Positions 16,491-24,919 of a stretch of 64,000 bases of DNA are shown here, piece after piece (the first letter of the stretch is position 1; every line of letters starts with the position of its first letter). Both the position numbers and the translations under genes were made by a program. The DNA is from Oscillospiraceae bacterium (lineage in GTDB: Bacteria > Bacillota > Clostridia > Oscillospirales > Oscillospiraceae), in the NCBI GenBank assembly GCA_017522015.1, contig JAFXAW010000012.1, positions 1 to 64,000 on the forward strand. The letters run 5' to 3'. The notes below the pieces were generated by a model. It saw only the letters and a list, made by a program, of their open reading frames with translations. It had not been told where the DNA came from and did not search any database.

Positions 16491-18119
16491 CTATACTCTC
16501 TCCTGCTGCCGATTGCGTTTTTTCTTCTTTGCCCTTTCGCAGAAGAACCAAACCGCGATCAGCACCCAGACGCCGCCGAGCGCTGCAAGCAACACAACGG
16601 CTCCCGTCGGAAGCGGGCCGAGATCCGCGCCGCTCATTGCGGACATGGCGCCGTTTCTGCCGGTGGAATCCAGGCGGTAGAGCGCCGTGACGTCTTCAAA
16701 GAGCGTTTCCATATAGGCCTCATCCACGTTTGCGTTTCGCCGGACAGATTTCGTCACGCTTTCGATCAGCTCACCCGAGGCATCGCGCAGCGAGGCCGAG
16801 CCGTTGAACACAGGGGTAACAAAAGTGTTCTCCGTGTTGTCAAGCAGAAGCCGGGTGGCTTTGATCTTAATGTCATAGTGCTCGTCGCCATCCTCGCCGC
16901 AGCGCGCCAGATAATCCTGATATTCTTCGGTCGCTCTGGCAACTTCCGTCACCGGAACGTAGCCCTCCGTTTTGGAATAGGCGATCTGCACCCCGTTCGT
17001 AAGCAGGAACTGCGCAAAGAGCCAGGAGGCCAGCACCTCCTGCGGATCGTCCTTGTTAAAGACGCACACAGAAGGTCCCTGTGAGATCATGACCAGGTTT
17101 TCCGGGTCAAGCTGCGGGGGCGGCAACACGGCCGTTTCAAAGTCCACGATCTTGTCCTCGCTGATGTCACAAAGCGGGGCGTCCGAACCCATCCAGGTCG
17201 CGCCCGCGGTGGAGTCGATGGCAAAAATGCACTGGCCGGCATTGAGGAAGTTCGCCGGGTAGCTGGAAATTTTGAAGGTGGAAAACGCGCCGCTTTCCGC
17301 ATGGCTCGCCACGGTGTAGAGGAACTCCTTTGTGGTATCATGGAAAAGGTCAATCTGCCCGTCCTCCGTGGAATAGGGCGCGTTACTTTGGCGGAGATAC
17401 TGGATCATCATGTTGTCCGTGGACTTGTAGATGATGGGGATCATCACCTTCTGTCCGTTGACCTCGTAAACACCGTCGGCGTCCTTTTTCGTCGCAGCCT
17501 CCGCCACTTCCCACATAAAGTCCCAGGTCAGCGTCTCCGGCAGCGTAAAGCCCAGTTTCTCCACAAAGGTCTTGTTCACATAGCAGGCCTCCGTCGAGCG
17601 CATAAAGGGCAGCGCATAGATATGGTCACCGAGGCGTCCCTCCTCCAGATGGCGGGAAACGATCCCCTCTTTCTCCACGCCGTCAAAGCGCAGCGCGCTG
17701 CCGCCGAGTCCGTATTCCGGATGGTCAAACAGCGTGTCAAGCGGCACAACCGTGTTCATCCCGGTAAGATAGGTCGCGATATGGTCGGGATAGCTGATGC
17801 AGACGTTGGGCGTTGTGCCCGTAGGGATATTGGTGATGACGTCGTTATAGATTTTTCCGTAATCGGTATACAGGCGCAGCGTAACATGAATGTTCGGATA
17901 GCAGGCCTCAAAGTCCTCAATCGCCTTGTGATAAATCTCCACCTGCGTCATATTCGTGTCGTTCTTCGCCCAGAAAGTGATCTCATACTCGCGCGATTCG
18001 TCAAAGCTCTCCGGCGCTTCAAAAGCCTTTGTCTGATTGGCGCTGTGGCAGGCCGTAAGGGACAGCAGGCAGATCGCGCTCAGCAGCAGGGCGAAAGCGC
18101 GGGAAAAACGCTTTTTCAT
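16491..18119 (-). CDS. ABC transporter solute-binding lipoprotein with C-terminal membrane anchor
   Basis: 542 aa, family-1 (carbohydrate-type) extracellular solute-binding protein. The signal peptide ends in lipobox LTAC (Cys24). The binding-protein core (YEITFWAKNDTNMTQVEIYH, IHVTLRLYTDYGKIYNDVI, NVCISYPDHIATYL) extends to about residue 470. Unusually, residues about 500-525 form a hydrophobic helix (GAVVLLAALGGVWVLIAVWF) followed by a Lys/Arg tail, so the mature protein seems anchored at both ends. The start overlaps the upstream permease stop by 4 bases. It is the last gene of the ATPase-permease-permease-binding protein operon. Substrate unknown: a sugar, sugar alcohol or glycerol phosphate is likely from family. 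Confidence 0.92.
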   Translation of the reverse strand: MKKRFSRAFALLLSAICLLSLTACHSANQTKAFEAPESFDESREYEITFWAKNDTNMTQVEIYHKAIEDFEACYPNIHVTLRLYTDYGKIYNDVITNIPTGTTPNVCISYPDHIATYLTGMNTVVPLDTLFDHPEYGLGGSALRFDGVEKEGIVSRHLEEGRLGDHIYALPFMRSTEACYVNKTFVEKLGFTLPETLTWDFMWEVAEAATKKDADGVYEVNGQKVMIPIIYKSTDNMMIQYLRQSNAPYSTEDGQIDLFHDTTKEFLYTVASHAESGAFSTFKISSYPANFLNAGQCIFAIDSTAGATWMGSDAPLCDISEDKIVDFETAVLPPPQLDPENLVMISQGPSVCVFNKDDPQEVLASWLFAQFLLTNGVQIAYSKTEGYVPVTEVARATEEYQDYLARCGEDGDEHYDIKIKATRLLLDNTENTFVTPVFNGSASLRDASGELIESVTKSVRRNANVDEAYMETLFEDVTALYRLDSTGRNGAMSAMSGADLGPLPTGAVVLLAALGGVWVLIAVWFFCERAKKKKRNRQQERV

Positions 18120-19000
18120 CCCTTCGTTCCCCCTCTCGAGACACCCTCCATGATCTTCTTGCGGAAAATCAGAAACAGGACGATCAGCGGCACGGAGATG
18201 ACCACGACAGCAGCCATCATCGCAGGAATATTCTCACGTCCGAAACCGTTTTCCCGGATGGCCTGGATGCCGTTGGACACGAGAAAATGACTCTCCTTAT
18301 CCGTGATCAGGCGCGGCCAGACATAGGAATTCCAGCACTCGATGACTTTCAGAATCACAACCGTCACAACCGTGGGACGGCAGATCGGCAGCATGACCTT
18401 CCAGAGGTACTTCATATCCGAGGTGCCGTCCACCTTCGCCGCATAATACAGCTCCGCGGGCACCTGCGCGAAGTTTTCGCGCAGCAGATAGATATAGAAC
18501 ACCGAGGTCACGGAGGGCAGAATAAGCCCCAGGAATGTGTTGCGCAGATTCCAGTTCGTGATGGTCACGAAGTTCGTGATGATGACCAGTTCATTCGGAA
18601 TCATCATCAGCGCGAGAAACAGCGTGAAAACCAGGTTTTTCCCGCGGAAATTCAGTCTTGCAAAGGCGTAGGCCGCCAGCACGATCACCACAAGCATCAG
18701 CGCTGTGGTGATGACGGTGAAAACAAAGGTGTTGAAGAAATAACGGCCGAGCGGGACGGCGGAAAATGCGTCCACATAGTTTTGCAGCGTGGGATTCAGC
18801 GTAAAGAATTTCGGAATGAACTCCCCGTTGTAGGCGCTGTAGCTCTTCACAGAGCTCAGCAGCATCCAGTAAAACGGGAACAGCACGATCAGCGCCCACA
18901 CGCTCAGCAGCAGATAGGTCAGCGTCTTGCGCGTTCCGTTTTGCAGGCGTTCGGCACGGCGGGCACGGTTAAACTCCGCAGATTGCTCCATCTTCCCCAC
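18116..19000 (-). CDS. ABC transporter permease, MalG/UgpE family
   Basis: 294 aa inner-membrane permease with about six hydrophobic segments. The EAA loop reads YYAAKVDGTSDMKYLWKVML near residue 190, as in MalG-type carbohydrate permeases. A charged N-terminal extension precedes TM1 (LTYLLLSVWALIVLFPFYWM). It overlaps the binding-protein gene and follows the partner permease by 4 bases, so the two form the heterodimeric membrane channel. Confidence 0.94.
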   Translation of the reverse strand: MGKMEQSAEFNRARRAERLQNGTRKTLTYLLLSVWALIVLFPFYWMLLSSVKSYSAYNGEFIPKFFTLNPTLQNYVDAFSAVPLGRYFFNTFVFTVITTALMLVVIVLAAYAFARLNFRGKNLVFTLFLALMMIPNELVIITNFVTITNWNLRNTFLGLILPSVTSVFYIYLLRENFAQVPAELYYAAKVDGTSDMKYLWKVMLPICRPTVVTVVILKVIECWNSYVWPRLITDKESHFLVSNGIQAIRENGFGRENIPAMMAAVVVISVPLIVLFLIFRKKIMEGVSRGGTKG

Positions 19001-19004
19001 CTCC

Positions 19005-19895
19005 TCAATTCTTTGCGCTTCTGTTCTTTACGAGCAGATTGATGCAGGTAATCGTCAGCACAATCAGAAACAGCAGAATCGCCGCTGCCGAGGCAAAGGA
19101 CGGGTATCCACCGCTGTTGCCGTAAAGCATGTCGTAAACATAGCCGACGATGGTGTTCATGCCGGCAGCATTCAGGTTCGTTCCAAAGAGCGCAACGGCA
19201 TCGCTGTAGGCCTTGAAGGCGCCGATGAAACCCGTGATCACCAAATAGAACAGCATGGGCGAGATCATCGGCAGCGTGATCTTCCGGAAAATGCGCCCTC
19301 TGGAGGTGCCGTCCACACGCGCGGCGTTATAATAGTTCCGGTCGACCGAGGCCAACGCACTCGTCAGCACCAGAATCTTGAACGGCAGAACCACCCAGAC
19401 CGTATAAAAGCAAAGCACGAACATTTTTGCCCAATAGGGTCCGTCAATAAAATCCACCGCTTCGCCGCCAAACCAGCCGATGAGCAGATTGACCAGACCG
19501 TCGGAATAGGGCGTGCGCTTGAAAAGGATCATAAACACAAGGCCGACGGCCAGCGTGTTCGTCACATACGGTAGGAAATAGACGGTCTGGAATAGATCCT
19601 GCAGTTTTTTGATCGAGCTGAGCGCAACCGAAATAAGCAGCGCAAACGCGGTTGACACCGGCACGGTTATGATCACGAGAATGAAGGTGTTTTTCAGTGC
19701 CTGCAAAAAATAGGGGTCGCGCAGGACATAGGAGAAATTGAAAAATCCAACGCCCGAAAAGCTTTGGGAGGCGGAGTTGTAACCCTGCTCAAAGGAGTAC
19801 ACAACCACGTCCACCAGGGGGTAGATCATAAATACGCCAAGGAACAGGATGGCCGGCAGCAAGTACAGCCAGGCCTTTGTGTCTCTGTTTTCCAT
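19005..19895 (-). CDS. ABC transporter permease, MalF/UgpA family
   Basis: 296 aa with six predicted membrane helices, starting with AWLYLLPAILFLGVFMIYPL. The EAA loop YYNAARVDGTSRGRIFRKIT near residue 210 identifies it as the MalF/UgpA-type partner. It lies 12 bases after the ATPase gene and 4 bases before the second permease, in one operon. Confidence 0.94.
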   Translation of the reverse strand: MENRDTKAWLYLLPAILFLGVFMIYPLVDVVVYSFEQGYNSASQSFSGVGFFNFSYVLRDPYFLQALKNTFILVIITVPVSTAFALLISVALSSIKKLQDLFQTVYFLPYVTNTLAVGLVFMILFKRTPYSDGLVNLLIGWFGGEAVDFIDGPYWAKMFVLCFYTVWVVLPFKILVLTSALASVDRNYYNAARVDGTSRGRIFRKITLPMISPMLFYLVITGFIGAFKAYSDAVALFGTNLNAAGMNTIVGYVYDMLYGNSGGYPSFASAAAILLFLIVLTITCINLLVKNRSAKN

Positions 19896-19907
19896 CCTGC
19901 GCCCTCC

Positions 19908-21005
19908 CTACTTCGCGGCAAAGCGGATGCGCGCTCCGCTCTCCGGCTCGAACAGGCAGAGCTTTTGGGGCTTGATGTCAAAGCCAATCTCGGTCTGCGA
20001 TACGTCACAGGAAACCTCCGCGCTGATAATTGCGCGGATTGTCGGGCTCTGGCAGGCGGGATTTTCCGCAACGATACTCTTGTCCCGGCCCATGATCTCC
20101 ACAGCCTTCAGCCGGCAGCGCAGCGCGCCGCCGTCCCGCAGCAGGAAACCCTCCGGCCGGATGCCGACCGTCACCGCGCCGTCGCGCACACCCGGCACGT
20201 CCAGCACGCGGTCCGCTCCGATGAACAGCGCCTCCCCGCGCACTTCGCCGTCAAAGACATTGATCGGCGGCGTGCCGAGGAACTTCGCCACGAACAGATT
20301 GACCGGGTCATCATAGACCTCCTGCGGCTTGCCCATCTGCTGAAACACGCCGGCGTTCATCACGACGATGTGATCCGAGATGCTCATGGCCTCTTCCTGA
20401 TCGTGCGTGACGAAAATGGTGGTGATGTGCGTTTCCTGCTGAATGCGGCGAATCTCTTCGCGCGTCTGCAGACGCAGGCGGGCATCGAGGTTGGACAGCG
20501 GCTCGTCCAGAAGCAGCACGCGCGGCATCTTCACCAGTGCGCGCGCGATGGCAACGCGCTGCTGCTGGCCGCCGGAGAGTTCGCTCGGCTTGCGGTCAAG
20601 TAGCATGTCGATCTGCACGAGCTTTGCCGCCTCCAGCGCTCTGTCCGTCATCTCCTGTTTGGAGAGCTTCTGCTCCCCTTTCAGGTTCTGCAGCGGGAAC
20701 AGGATGTTCTGCAGCACGGTCAGGTGCGGATAGAGCGCATAGTTTTGAAACACCATGCCCACGCCGCGCTTTTCCGGCGGCAGGTCGGTGACGTCCTCCT
20801 CACCGAAGAAGATTCTTCCGGCGCTCGGCTTCTGCAGACCGCAGAGCATGTTCAGCACGGTGCTCTTGCCGCAGCCGGAGGGGCCGAGCAAACCGATCAG
20901 CTCGCCGTCCGGAATCTCAAAATTAAAATTATTGACCGCAGTCACGCCCGGCTGCTTGTTCCGCCCGGGAAATTGCTTGGTCAGGTTCTGCAATACGACT
21001 TTCAT
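19908..21005 (-). CDS. ABC transporter ATPase, MsmK/UgpC/MalK family
   Basis: 365 aa. Walker A GPSGCGKST near residue 43, signature LSGGQQQRVAIARAL near 140, Walker B VLLLDEPLSNLD near 160, H-loop VTHDQEEA; a C-terminal TOBE/OB regulatory domain follows (VTVGIRPEGF). It energises the permease pair encoded downstream. The ATG at 21005 is chosen with AAGGAAG upstream; a GTG at 21029 is open but its spacing is poor. First gene of the importer operon. Confidence 0.95.
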   Translation of the reverse strand: MKVVLQNLTKQFPGRNKQPGVTAVNNFNFEIPDGELIGLLGPSGCGKSTVLNMLCGLQKPSAGRIFFGEEDVTDLPPEKRGVGMVFQNYALYPHLTVLQNILFPLQNLKGEQKLSKQEMTDRALEAAKLVQIDMLLDRKPSELSGGQQQRVAIARALVKMPRVLLLDEPLSNLDARLRLQTREEIRRIQQETHITTIFVTHDQEEAMSISDHIVVMNAGVFQQMGKPQEVYDDPVNLFVAKFLGTPPINVFDGEVRGEALFIGADRVLDVPGVRDGAVTVGIRPEGFLLRDGGALRCRLKAVEIMGRDKSIVAENPACQSPTIRAIISAEVSCDVSQTEIGFDIKPQKLCLFEPESGARIRFAAK

Positions 21006-21052
21006 GGCAATCGCTTCCTTTTCTTTCACGATCTCCGTTTTTATTTTTAATG

Positions 21053-21081
21053 ATTATATTCTCTTTTTCCTTGATGCGCAA
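21053..21081 (-). promoter_or_regulatory. Promoter of the carbohydrate ABC operon
   Basis: Minus-strand TTGCGC (21076-21081), 17-bp spacer, TATAAT (21053-21058). The -10 box is perfect and the -35 box weak, which suggests an activator or regulated use. Confidence 0.55.
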
Positions 21082-21133
21082 TACTTCTTCGCGCACAAGC
21101 CAAACAAATCTTTTAAGATGCGAAAATTAAGTA

Positions 21134-21162
21134 TTGACATTGTGAATCCAGTGTGGTATAAA
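21134..21162 (+). promoter_or_regulatory. tRNA-Leu promoter
   Basis: Consensus TTGACA (21134-21139), 17-bp spacer, TATAAA (21157-21162), ending 11 bp before the tRNA. Confidence 0.85.
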
Positions 21163-21173
21163 ATATGAGCAAC

Positions 21174-21261
21174 GCGCGAGTGGTGGAATTGGCAGACTCG
21201 CTAGATTCAGGTTCTAGTGCTCACTCCGGGCGTGCGGGTTCAAGTCCCGCCTCGCGCACCA
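21174..21261 (+). tRNA. tRNA-Leu (anticodon CAG)
   Basis: An 88-nt class II tRNA with encoded CCA. The acceptor stem GCGCGAG pairs with CTCGCGC (21251-21257). The anticodon stem CTAGA/TCTAG encloses loop TTCAGGT, giving anticodon CAG, which reads CUG. A long variable arm (GTGCTCACTCCGGGCGT region) and a TTCAAGT T-loop follow. It decodes the same codon that appears as the specifier of the T-box at 15931-16229. Confidence 0.96.
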
Positions 21262-21265
21262 AGGA

Positions 21266-21298
21266 AAAAGACCGAAAACTTTGTTTTCGGTCTTTTTT
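21266..21298 (+). terminator. Terminator of tRNA-Leu
   Basis: AAAAAGACCGAAAAC / GTTTTCGGTCTTTTT stem with a T run, right after the CCA end. Confidence 0.85.
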
Positions 21299-21435
21299 GT
21301 TTTTTGAGAAATTTGGAATTTGGCTGTAACGCAGCAAGGTCAACAGTTAGGTCAAAAAATGTGCATGGCATTGATAACGGAAAGGGTTTCTTTTTTCGTT
21401 AATGCGGTTCGGTTGACCATTAACAAAATGTAGGT

Positions 21436-21792
21436 TTATTTATTAGAACGAGCATTCATTACTGCAGTGGAAAATGCGTCAACAATATCTAAAAGAGCAT
21501 AAAAGTCAGCGTCAGAAAGATTACTACAGCGTTTCTCAATAGCGGCATTACGACTTTCAGAAATGGTACCAAACAGGATTTGGTCACTTGATATACCAAG
21601 AGCAATACAAACGCGTTTGAGTGTTGGTATAGAAATTCCAACAACTCCTCGCTCTAAATCAGAAATGTACTGCGGTGATACCTCGATTCTCTCCGCTAGC
21701 GCTTCTTGGGTCAATTTGGTTTGCTCTCTTGCAATTCTTACTCGCTCCCCAATTTGAATATTAATTTCTTTCTTCTCTCTCATTGATAACAC
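21436..21792 (-). CDS. XRE-family transcriptional regulator
   Basis: 118 aa. Residues 12-70 form a canonical HTH_3 domain (GERVRIAREQTKLTQEALAE, SPQYISDLERG). The C-terminal 45 residues are helical and unassigned. It starts with GTG at 21792 (AGGTG 7 bases upstream) or ATG at 21783. It is divergent from the plus-strand pair starting at 21886 and probably controls the shared intergenic region. Codon use and AT content are clearly higher than in neighbouring genes, suggesting acquisition by transfer. Confidence 0.92.
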   Translation of the reverse strand: MLSMREKKEINIQIGERVRIAREQTKLTQEALAERIEVSPQYISDLERGVVGISIPTLKRVCIALGISSDQILFGTISESRNAAIEKRCSNLSDADFYALLDIVDAFSTAVMNARSNK

Positions 21793-21825
21793 CGCCCTTC
21801 ACCTTTAGTTTATCTAAAAGTGAAC

Positions 21826-21854
21826 TTGACATAACAATGCGTTACTATTATAAT
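21826..21854 (+). promoter_or_regulatory. Promoter of the small protein/lipoprotein pair
   Basis: Perfect TTGACA (21826-21831), 17-bp spacer, perfect TATAAT (21849-21854). Its strength and position next to an XRE gene suggest repression by that regulator. Confidence 0.82.
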
Positions 21855-21885
21855 TATTAAAAGCATCAACTTAGGAGGTGAGATA

Positions 21886-22176
21886 ATGCTTAGCTTTCAT
21901 GGTCAAATCTGCTACCCTCTTGCACAATTAGCCAAGGACTACTTTAGTGAGAAAGGCATTTGTATTGAGCTTAGTGCAGATTTTGTTGAAACAGGTGGAT
22001 TTATATCCTTGATGGACTGCTTGCTACAGCACAAATTCCCCAACGACCCCGAAGTTCTGAGATTTTTGCAAGAAAACAATGCTCTGCTTGGCTTGCCAAA
22101 ACATAGAATCGCAGATGAGGACGCTATTTCAGTTTATGAACGCTTCTGTAAAATGTTTAATAATGAGAATATGTAA
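21886..22176 (+). CDS. Small hypothetical protein (96 aa)
   Basis: No family recognised. 96 aa, soluble, with a helical N-terminal half and the stretch HKFPNDPEVLRFLQENNALL. The ribosome site TAGGAGGTGA precedes ATG by 5 bases, so expression is well supported. It is AT-rich like the flanking XRE and lipoprotein genes and shares the promoter at 21826. It may be an accessory component of the islet. Confidence 0.8.
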   Translation: MLSFHGQICYPLAQLAKDYFSEKGICIELSADFVETGGFISLMDCLLQHKFPNDPEVLRFLQENNALLGLPKHRIADEDAISVYERFCKMFNNENM

Positions 22177-22188
22177 GGAGAGACAAAG

Positions 22189-22740
22189 ATGAAGAGAATC
22201 ATTGCAGTGTTTGTGATGTTGTGTATGTGCTTGGCTCTGTGTGCTTGCGCTAACGAAGAAGCACAACCCACGGAGACGCCAGCTGAACCCACAGAGAGGC
22301 CAACTGAACCTGTAATAACAGAAAAAGAGCAGCAGCTTGTTAACTATCTTATTGATATTGTTACGGATAGTTTTTATGAACCATCTGCTGTTCGCGTATT
22401 AGAAATTGGCGATCACGTCGATAATACAATGTGGAGGGACGAGGGGCAGCCGGAGAGCCTTCATGAATTCTATGGGCCTGAAACGATTGTTGTAAGATTA
22501 CAGGGTGAGAACAGGATTGGTGGAACATTAAATCATTACTATAGAATTTGTTTAACCTCTGCCTATAATGAAGATGAGCGTGAATTATTTGCTCATCAGG
22601 TACTACGATACAGGGGAGAGGCCGGTCAATGTGCTCAACTCAGTGATTCTTATGAGATTACAGAAAACGCGTCCGACGAATACGACATTGGTAGAATCAA
22701 CAATGCGTTAAAAGAACACTGGGAAGAACTCGGTTTTTGA
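22189..22740 (+). CDS. Putative lipoprotein (183 aa)
   Basis: Lipoprotein signal MKRIIAVFVMLCMCLALCAC (lipobox ALCAC region, Cys20), then a low-complexity linker of repeated PTE/ETP triplets (residues 26-43) and a globular domain of about 140 aa with no recognised family. AAGGAGAGA precedes ATG. It follows the 96-aa gene by 12 bases and ends at a terminator at 22778. Low GC marks it as part of the same islet. Confidence 0.85.
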   Translation: MKRIIAVFVMLCMCLALCACANEEAQPTETPAEPTERPTEPVITEKEQQLVNYLIDIVTDSFYEPSAVRVLEIGDHVDNTMWRDEGQPESLHEFYGPETIVVRLQGENRIGGTLNHYYRICLTSAYNEDERELFAHQVLRYRGEAGQCAQLSDSYEITENASDEYDIGRINNALKEHWEELGF

Positions 22741-22777
22741 ATTTACTAAGATCTCAATCTAACAATAGATGTTATGT

Positions 22778-22804
22778 CCCTCCCCATCTTTGGGGAGGGT
22801 TTTT
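22778..22804 (+). terminator. Terminator of the AT-rich islet transcript
   Basis: CCCTCCCC / GGGGAGGG stem with a T tail. Confidence 0.82.
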
Positions 22805-22849
22805 CTATGTAAACGTAGCGGCAAGCAAAATTTTCAAAGAGGTCAATAC

Positions 22850-22886
22850 AAAAAGCAAGGGTTTACGGCAACCCTTGCTTTTCTTT
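22850..22886 (-). terminator. Terminator of the epimerase gene
   Basis: AAAAGCAAGGGTT / AACCCTTGCTTTT stem with T runs on both strands. It is positioned to end the minus-strand epimerase transcript and could also act as back-up on the plus strand. Confidence 0.8.
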
Positions 22887-22903
22887 TATCCTATTTTATA
22901 ACC

Positions 22904-23836
22904 TCATTTCTTCTGGTAGAGGTCTTTGAGCAGCTCCACCGTCTTTTTCATTCCGGTGGCAAAGGGCGTATAGGAAAAGTCCAGCAGCTCCTCCGCGCGC
23001 TTGCCGCTGTAAAGCTGATCCTCGTCGAGCGGAAACGGCAGCGGAATGTTCTGCTCGATCACCTGACGCACCGTGACGGGATAGGTTGGAAAATCGCTGC
23101 CATAGCATTGCCGGAAGGTTTCAAGGAAGCTTCCGTAATCCACAACCTCCGGCGCGGCGAGATTGAAAACGCAGTCAAAGGCCTTTTCATTGGCAACACA
23201 GCGGTTGATGATCGCCGACACGTCGTAGACATAGACAAAGGAAAAGCGGCCGCTTGCGTCCGTCGGCACGGGCACCGGCTGCCCGGCGGCAATGAGTTTC
23301 GCATAAAAGGACTCGCGCGGCGCGTAGTTGAACGGACCATAGATGAAAGCGGGGCGCAAAATCGTATAGGGCACGCCCGCATTCCGGCAGGCGGCGATCA
23401 GCTCCTGCTCCAATGCGTATTTCTTGCCCGCGTATTCAAACTCCGGACTGCTCCCGAAGTTTTCGATCACAGGCGCCGTCTCGCTCAGGCATCCGCTGCC
23501 CGGAGCATAGACGGTGCAGGTGCTCAGGTAAATATACTGCCGGAACCTGCCGGCCAGCGCGTCCGTCAAAGTGCGGATATCGCCCGGCTCGTAGGCGCAA
23601 AAATCCACCACCGCGTCAAACACCAGCCCGTCCGGCAGCATCGAGGCAAGCTTTTCGCTCTCGTGCCGGTCACAGACATACTGCGTCACATGCTGCAGAT
23701 TGTTCAGCGGAAAACGTCCCCGGTTGACCACGTGGAGATCCAGATCGTCGCGACCGGAGTCACCACGGGAAGTCAGAATGGAAAAAACTCTTCCGGCGAA
23801 ATAGGTTCCGCCGATGACCAGAATCTGTTTGCGCAT
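22904..23836 (-). CDS. NAD-dependent epimerase/dehydratase family protein
   Basis: 310 aa, extended short-chain dehydrogenase. The Rossmann fingerprint ILVIGGTYFAGR is at the N-terminus, a catalytic Tyr-x3-Lys is visible in EYAGKKYALE near residue 140, and RPAFIYGP near 170 binds the nucleotide substrate in relatives. Probable action is on a nucleotide-linked sugar, but the substrate is not readable. The start at 23836 is preferred (GTGAGG 8 bases upstream); an ATG two codons earlier sits too close to that site. Monocistronic with its own promoter and terminator. Confidence 0.9.
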   Translation of the reverse strand: MRKQILVIGGTYFAGRVFSILTSRGDSGRDDLDLHVVNRGRFPLNNLQHVTQYVCDRHESEKLASMLPDGLVFDAVVDFCAYEPGDIRTLTDALAGRFRQYIYLSTCTVYAPGSGCLSETAPVIENFGSSPEFEYAGKKYALEQELIAACRNAGVPYTILRPAFIYGPFNYAPRESFYAKLIAAGQPVPVPTDASGRFSFVYVYDVSAIINRCVANEKAFDCVFNLAAPEVVDYGSFLETFRQCYGSDFPTYPVTVRQVIEQNIPLPFPLDEDQLYSGKRAEELLDFSYTPFATGMKKTVELLKDLYQKK

Positions 23837-23876
23837 CCTCATGTCCTCACTTTCATATATACAGGGCAGTAAAATC

Positions 23877-23905
23877 ATCATATCGGATTCCCGGCACGAA
23901 TGCAA
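23877..23905 (-). promoter_or_regulatory. Promoter of the epimerase gene
   Basis: Minus-strand TTGCAT (23900-23905), 17-bp spacer, TATGAT (23877-23882), about 40 bp upstream of the start codon. Confidence 0.6.
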
Positions 23906-23996
23906 GGTTTTCCATGCGGGAGTGCGCCCGGACGGCCGTCTGCGTGGCGCGCAGGCGGCCGGGAGCAAAAGATTTTGGATTTGTTTCCGAATGGGA

Positions 23997-24025
23997 TTGG
24001 CATTCAGGCCGGAACGTGTTACAAT
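23997..24025 (+). promoter_or_regulatory. Promoter of the tandem esterase genes
   Basis: TTGGCA (23997-24002), 17-bp spacer, TACAAT (24020-24025), divergent from the epimerase promoter. Confidence 0.65.
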
Positions 24026-24081
24026 CTTTTTTAATACAGTGCGCACTTTTCCCGGGAAACACATGAAAGGAGCGATGTCAA

Positions 24082-24918
24082 GTGGAGGTTATGAAGCTGA
24101 ATTTCCACTCGCTTGAGCTGGGAATCCACACAAAGGTCAACATCATTCTTCCGACAGACCGGAACCCACAGTTTGTCAAGCGGGAGCGGGAGCTTTTCCA
24201 GGTTCTCTGGCTTCTGCACGGCGGCTCTGACGACTGCAACGATTATATTCAGAACACAAACGTCGTGCGTTATGCGATGGAAAACAAAATCGCCGTCATT
24301 CTCCCCGAGGATAACAACGCTTTTTACACGGACGGCTATATCCAAAACGGCGGAAAATACTTCAGCTATCTCACGGACGAGCTGGTGCGCATGTGCCGCA
24401 GCATCCTGCCGCTCTCGAATAAGCGGGAGGACAATTTCATTGCGGGACACTCTATGGGCTCCGGCGGCGCGATGAAATGCGCGATGCTGCGCCCGGATCT
24501 TTACTCCGCGGCGCTGATCATGAGCGGCTCCGGCATGCGGATGCACCGTCCGGAAGATCAGTGGGTTGCCGGTTTCCTCGAGAAAGTCGTCAATGATGAG
24601 GACATCTCCGATTACCCTGCGGTGGAGGATCCGAAGCGCGACGTGCAGATGGCCATACCGTTCTATAACATACTCAGGGATCCGGAGAAAAAGGTCGCTC
24701 TGCCGAAATTCTATTTCACCTGCGGCGGGGACGACTTCCTGATTGATGACGTGCACAAGGCCTTTCGTTTCTATGACAAGATGGGGCTGGATTACTTCTA
24801 CGAAGAGCTGCCGGGCTACCAGCACGAATGGGATTTCTGGGATCTCTCGCTGCGCAAGGCGCTGAAGGACTGGCTGCCGCTTCGTCACGCGGCGATCAAG
24901 ACAACGGAGGTGGAGTAA
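24082..24918 (+). CDS. Esterase D/tributyrin-esterase family hydrolase, copy 1
   Basis: 278 aa alpha/beta hydrolase. Nucleophile elbow GHSMGSGG (Ser near residue 132), preceded by SNKREDNFIA; acid in GGDDF near 215 and His in YQHEWDFWD near 248. Esterases of this family cleave short acyl esters in the cytoplasm; no signal peptide is present. A GTG start at 24082 is used, with AAGGAG 10 bases upstream; an ATG three codons later has too short a spacing. The next gene is a paralogue starting 1 base after the stop. Confidence 0.9.
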   Translation: MEVMKLNFHSLELGIHTKVNIILPTDRNPQFVKRERELFQVLWLLHGGSDDCNDYIQNTNVVRYAMENKIAVILPEDNNAFYTDGYIQNGGKYFSYLTDELVRMCRSILPLSNKREDNFIAGHSMGSGGAMKCAMLRPDLYSAALIMSGSGMRMHRPEDQWVAGFLEKVVNDEDISDYPAVEDPKRDVQMAIPFYNILRDPEKKVALPKFYFTCGGDDFLIDDVHKAFRFYDKMGLDYFYEELPGYQHEWDFWDLSLRKALKDWLPLRHAAIKTTEVE

Positions 24919-24919
24919 C

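Noticed and set aside
21174..22800. tRNA-Leu as integration site of a mobile element
   Set aside because: No integrase and no repeat of the tRNA 3' end could be found by eye; kept only as a compositional islet.
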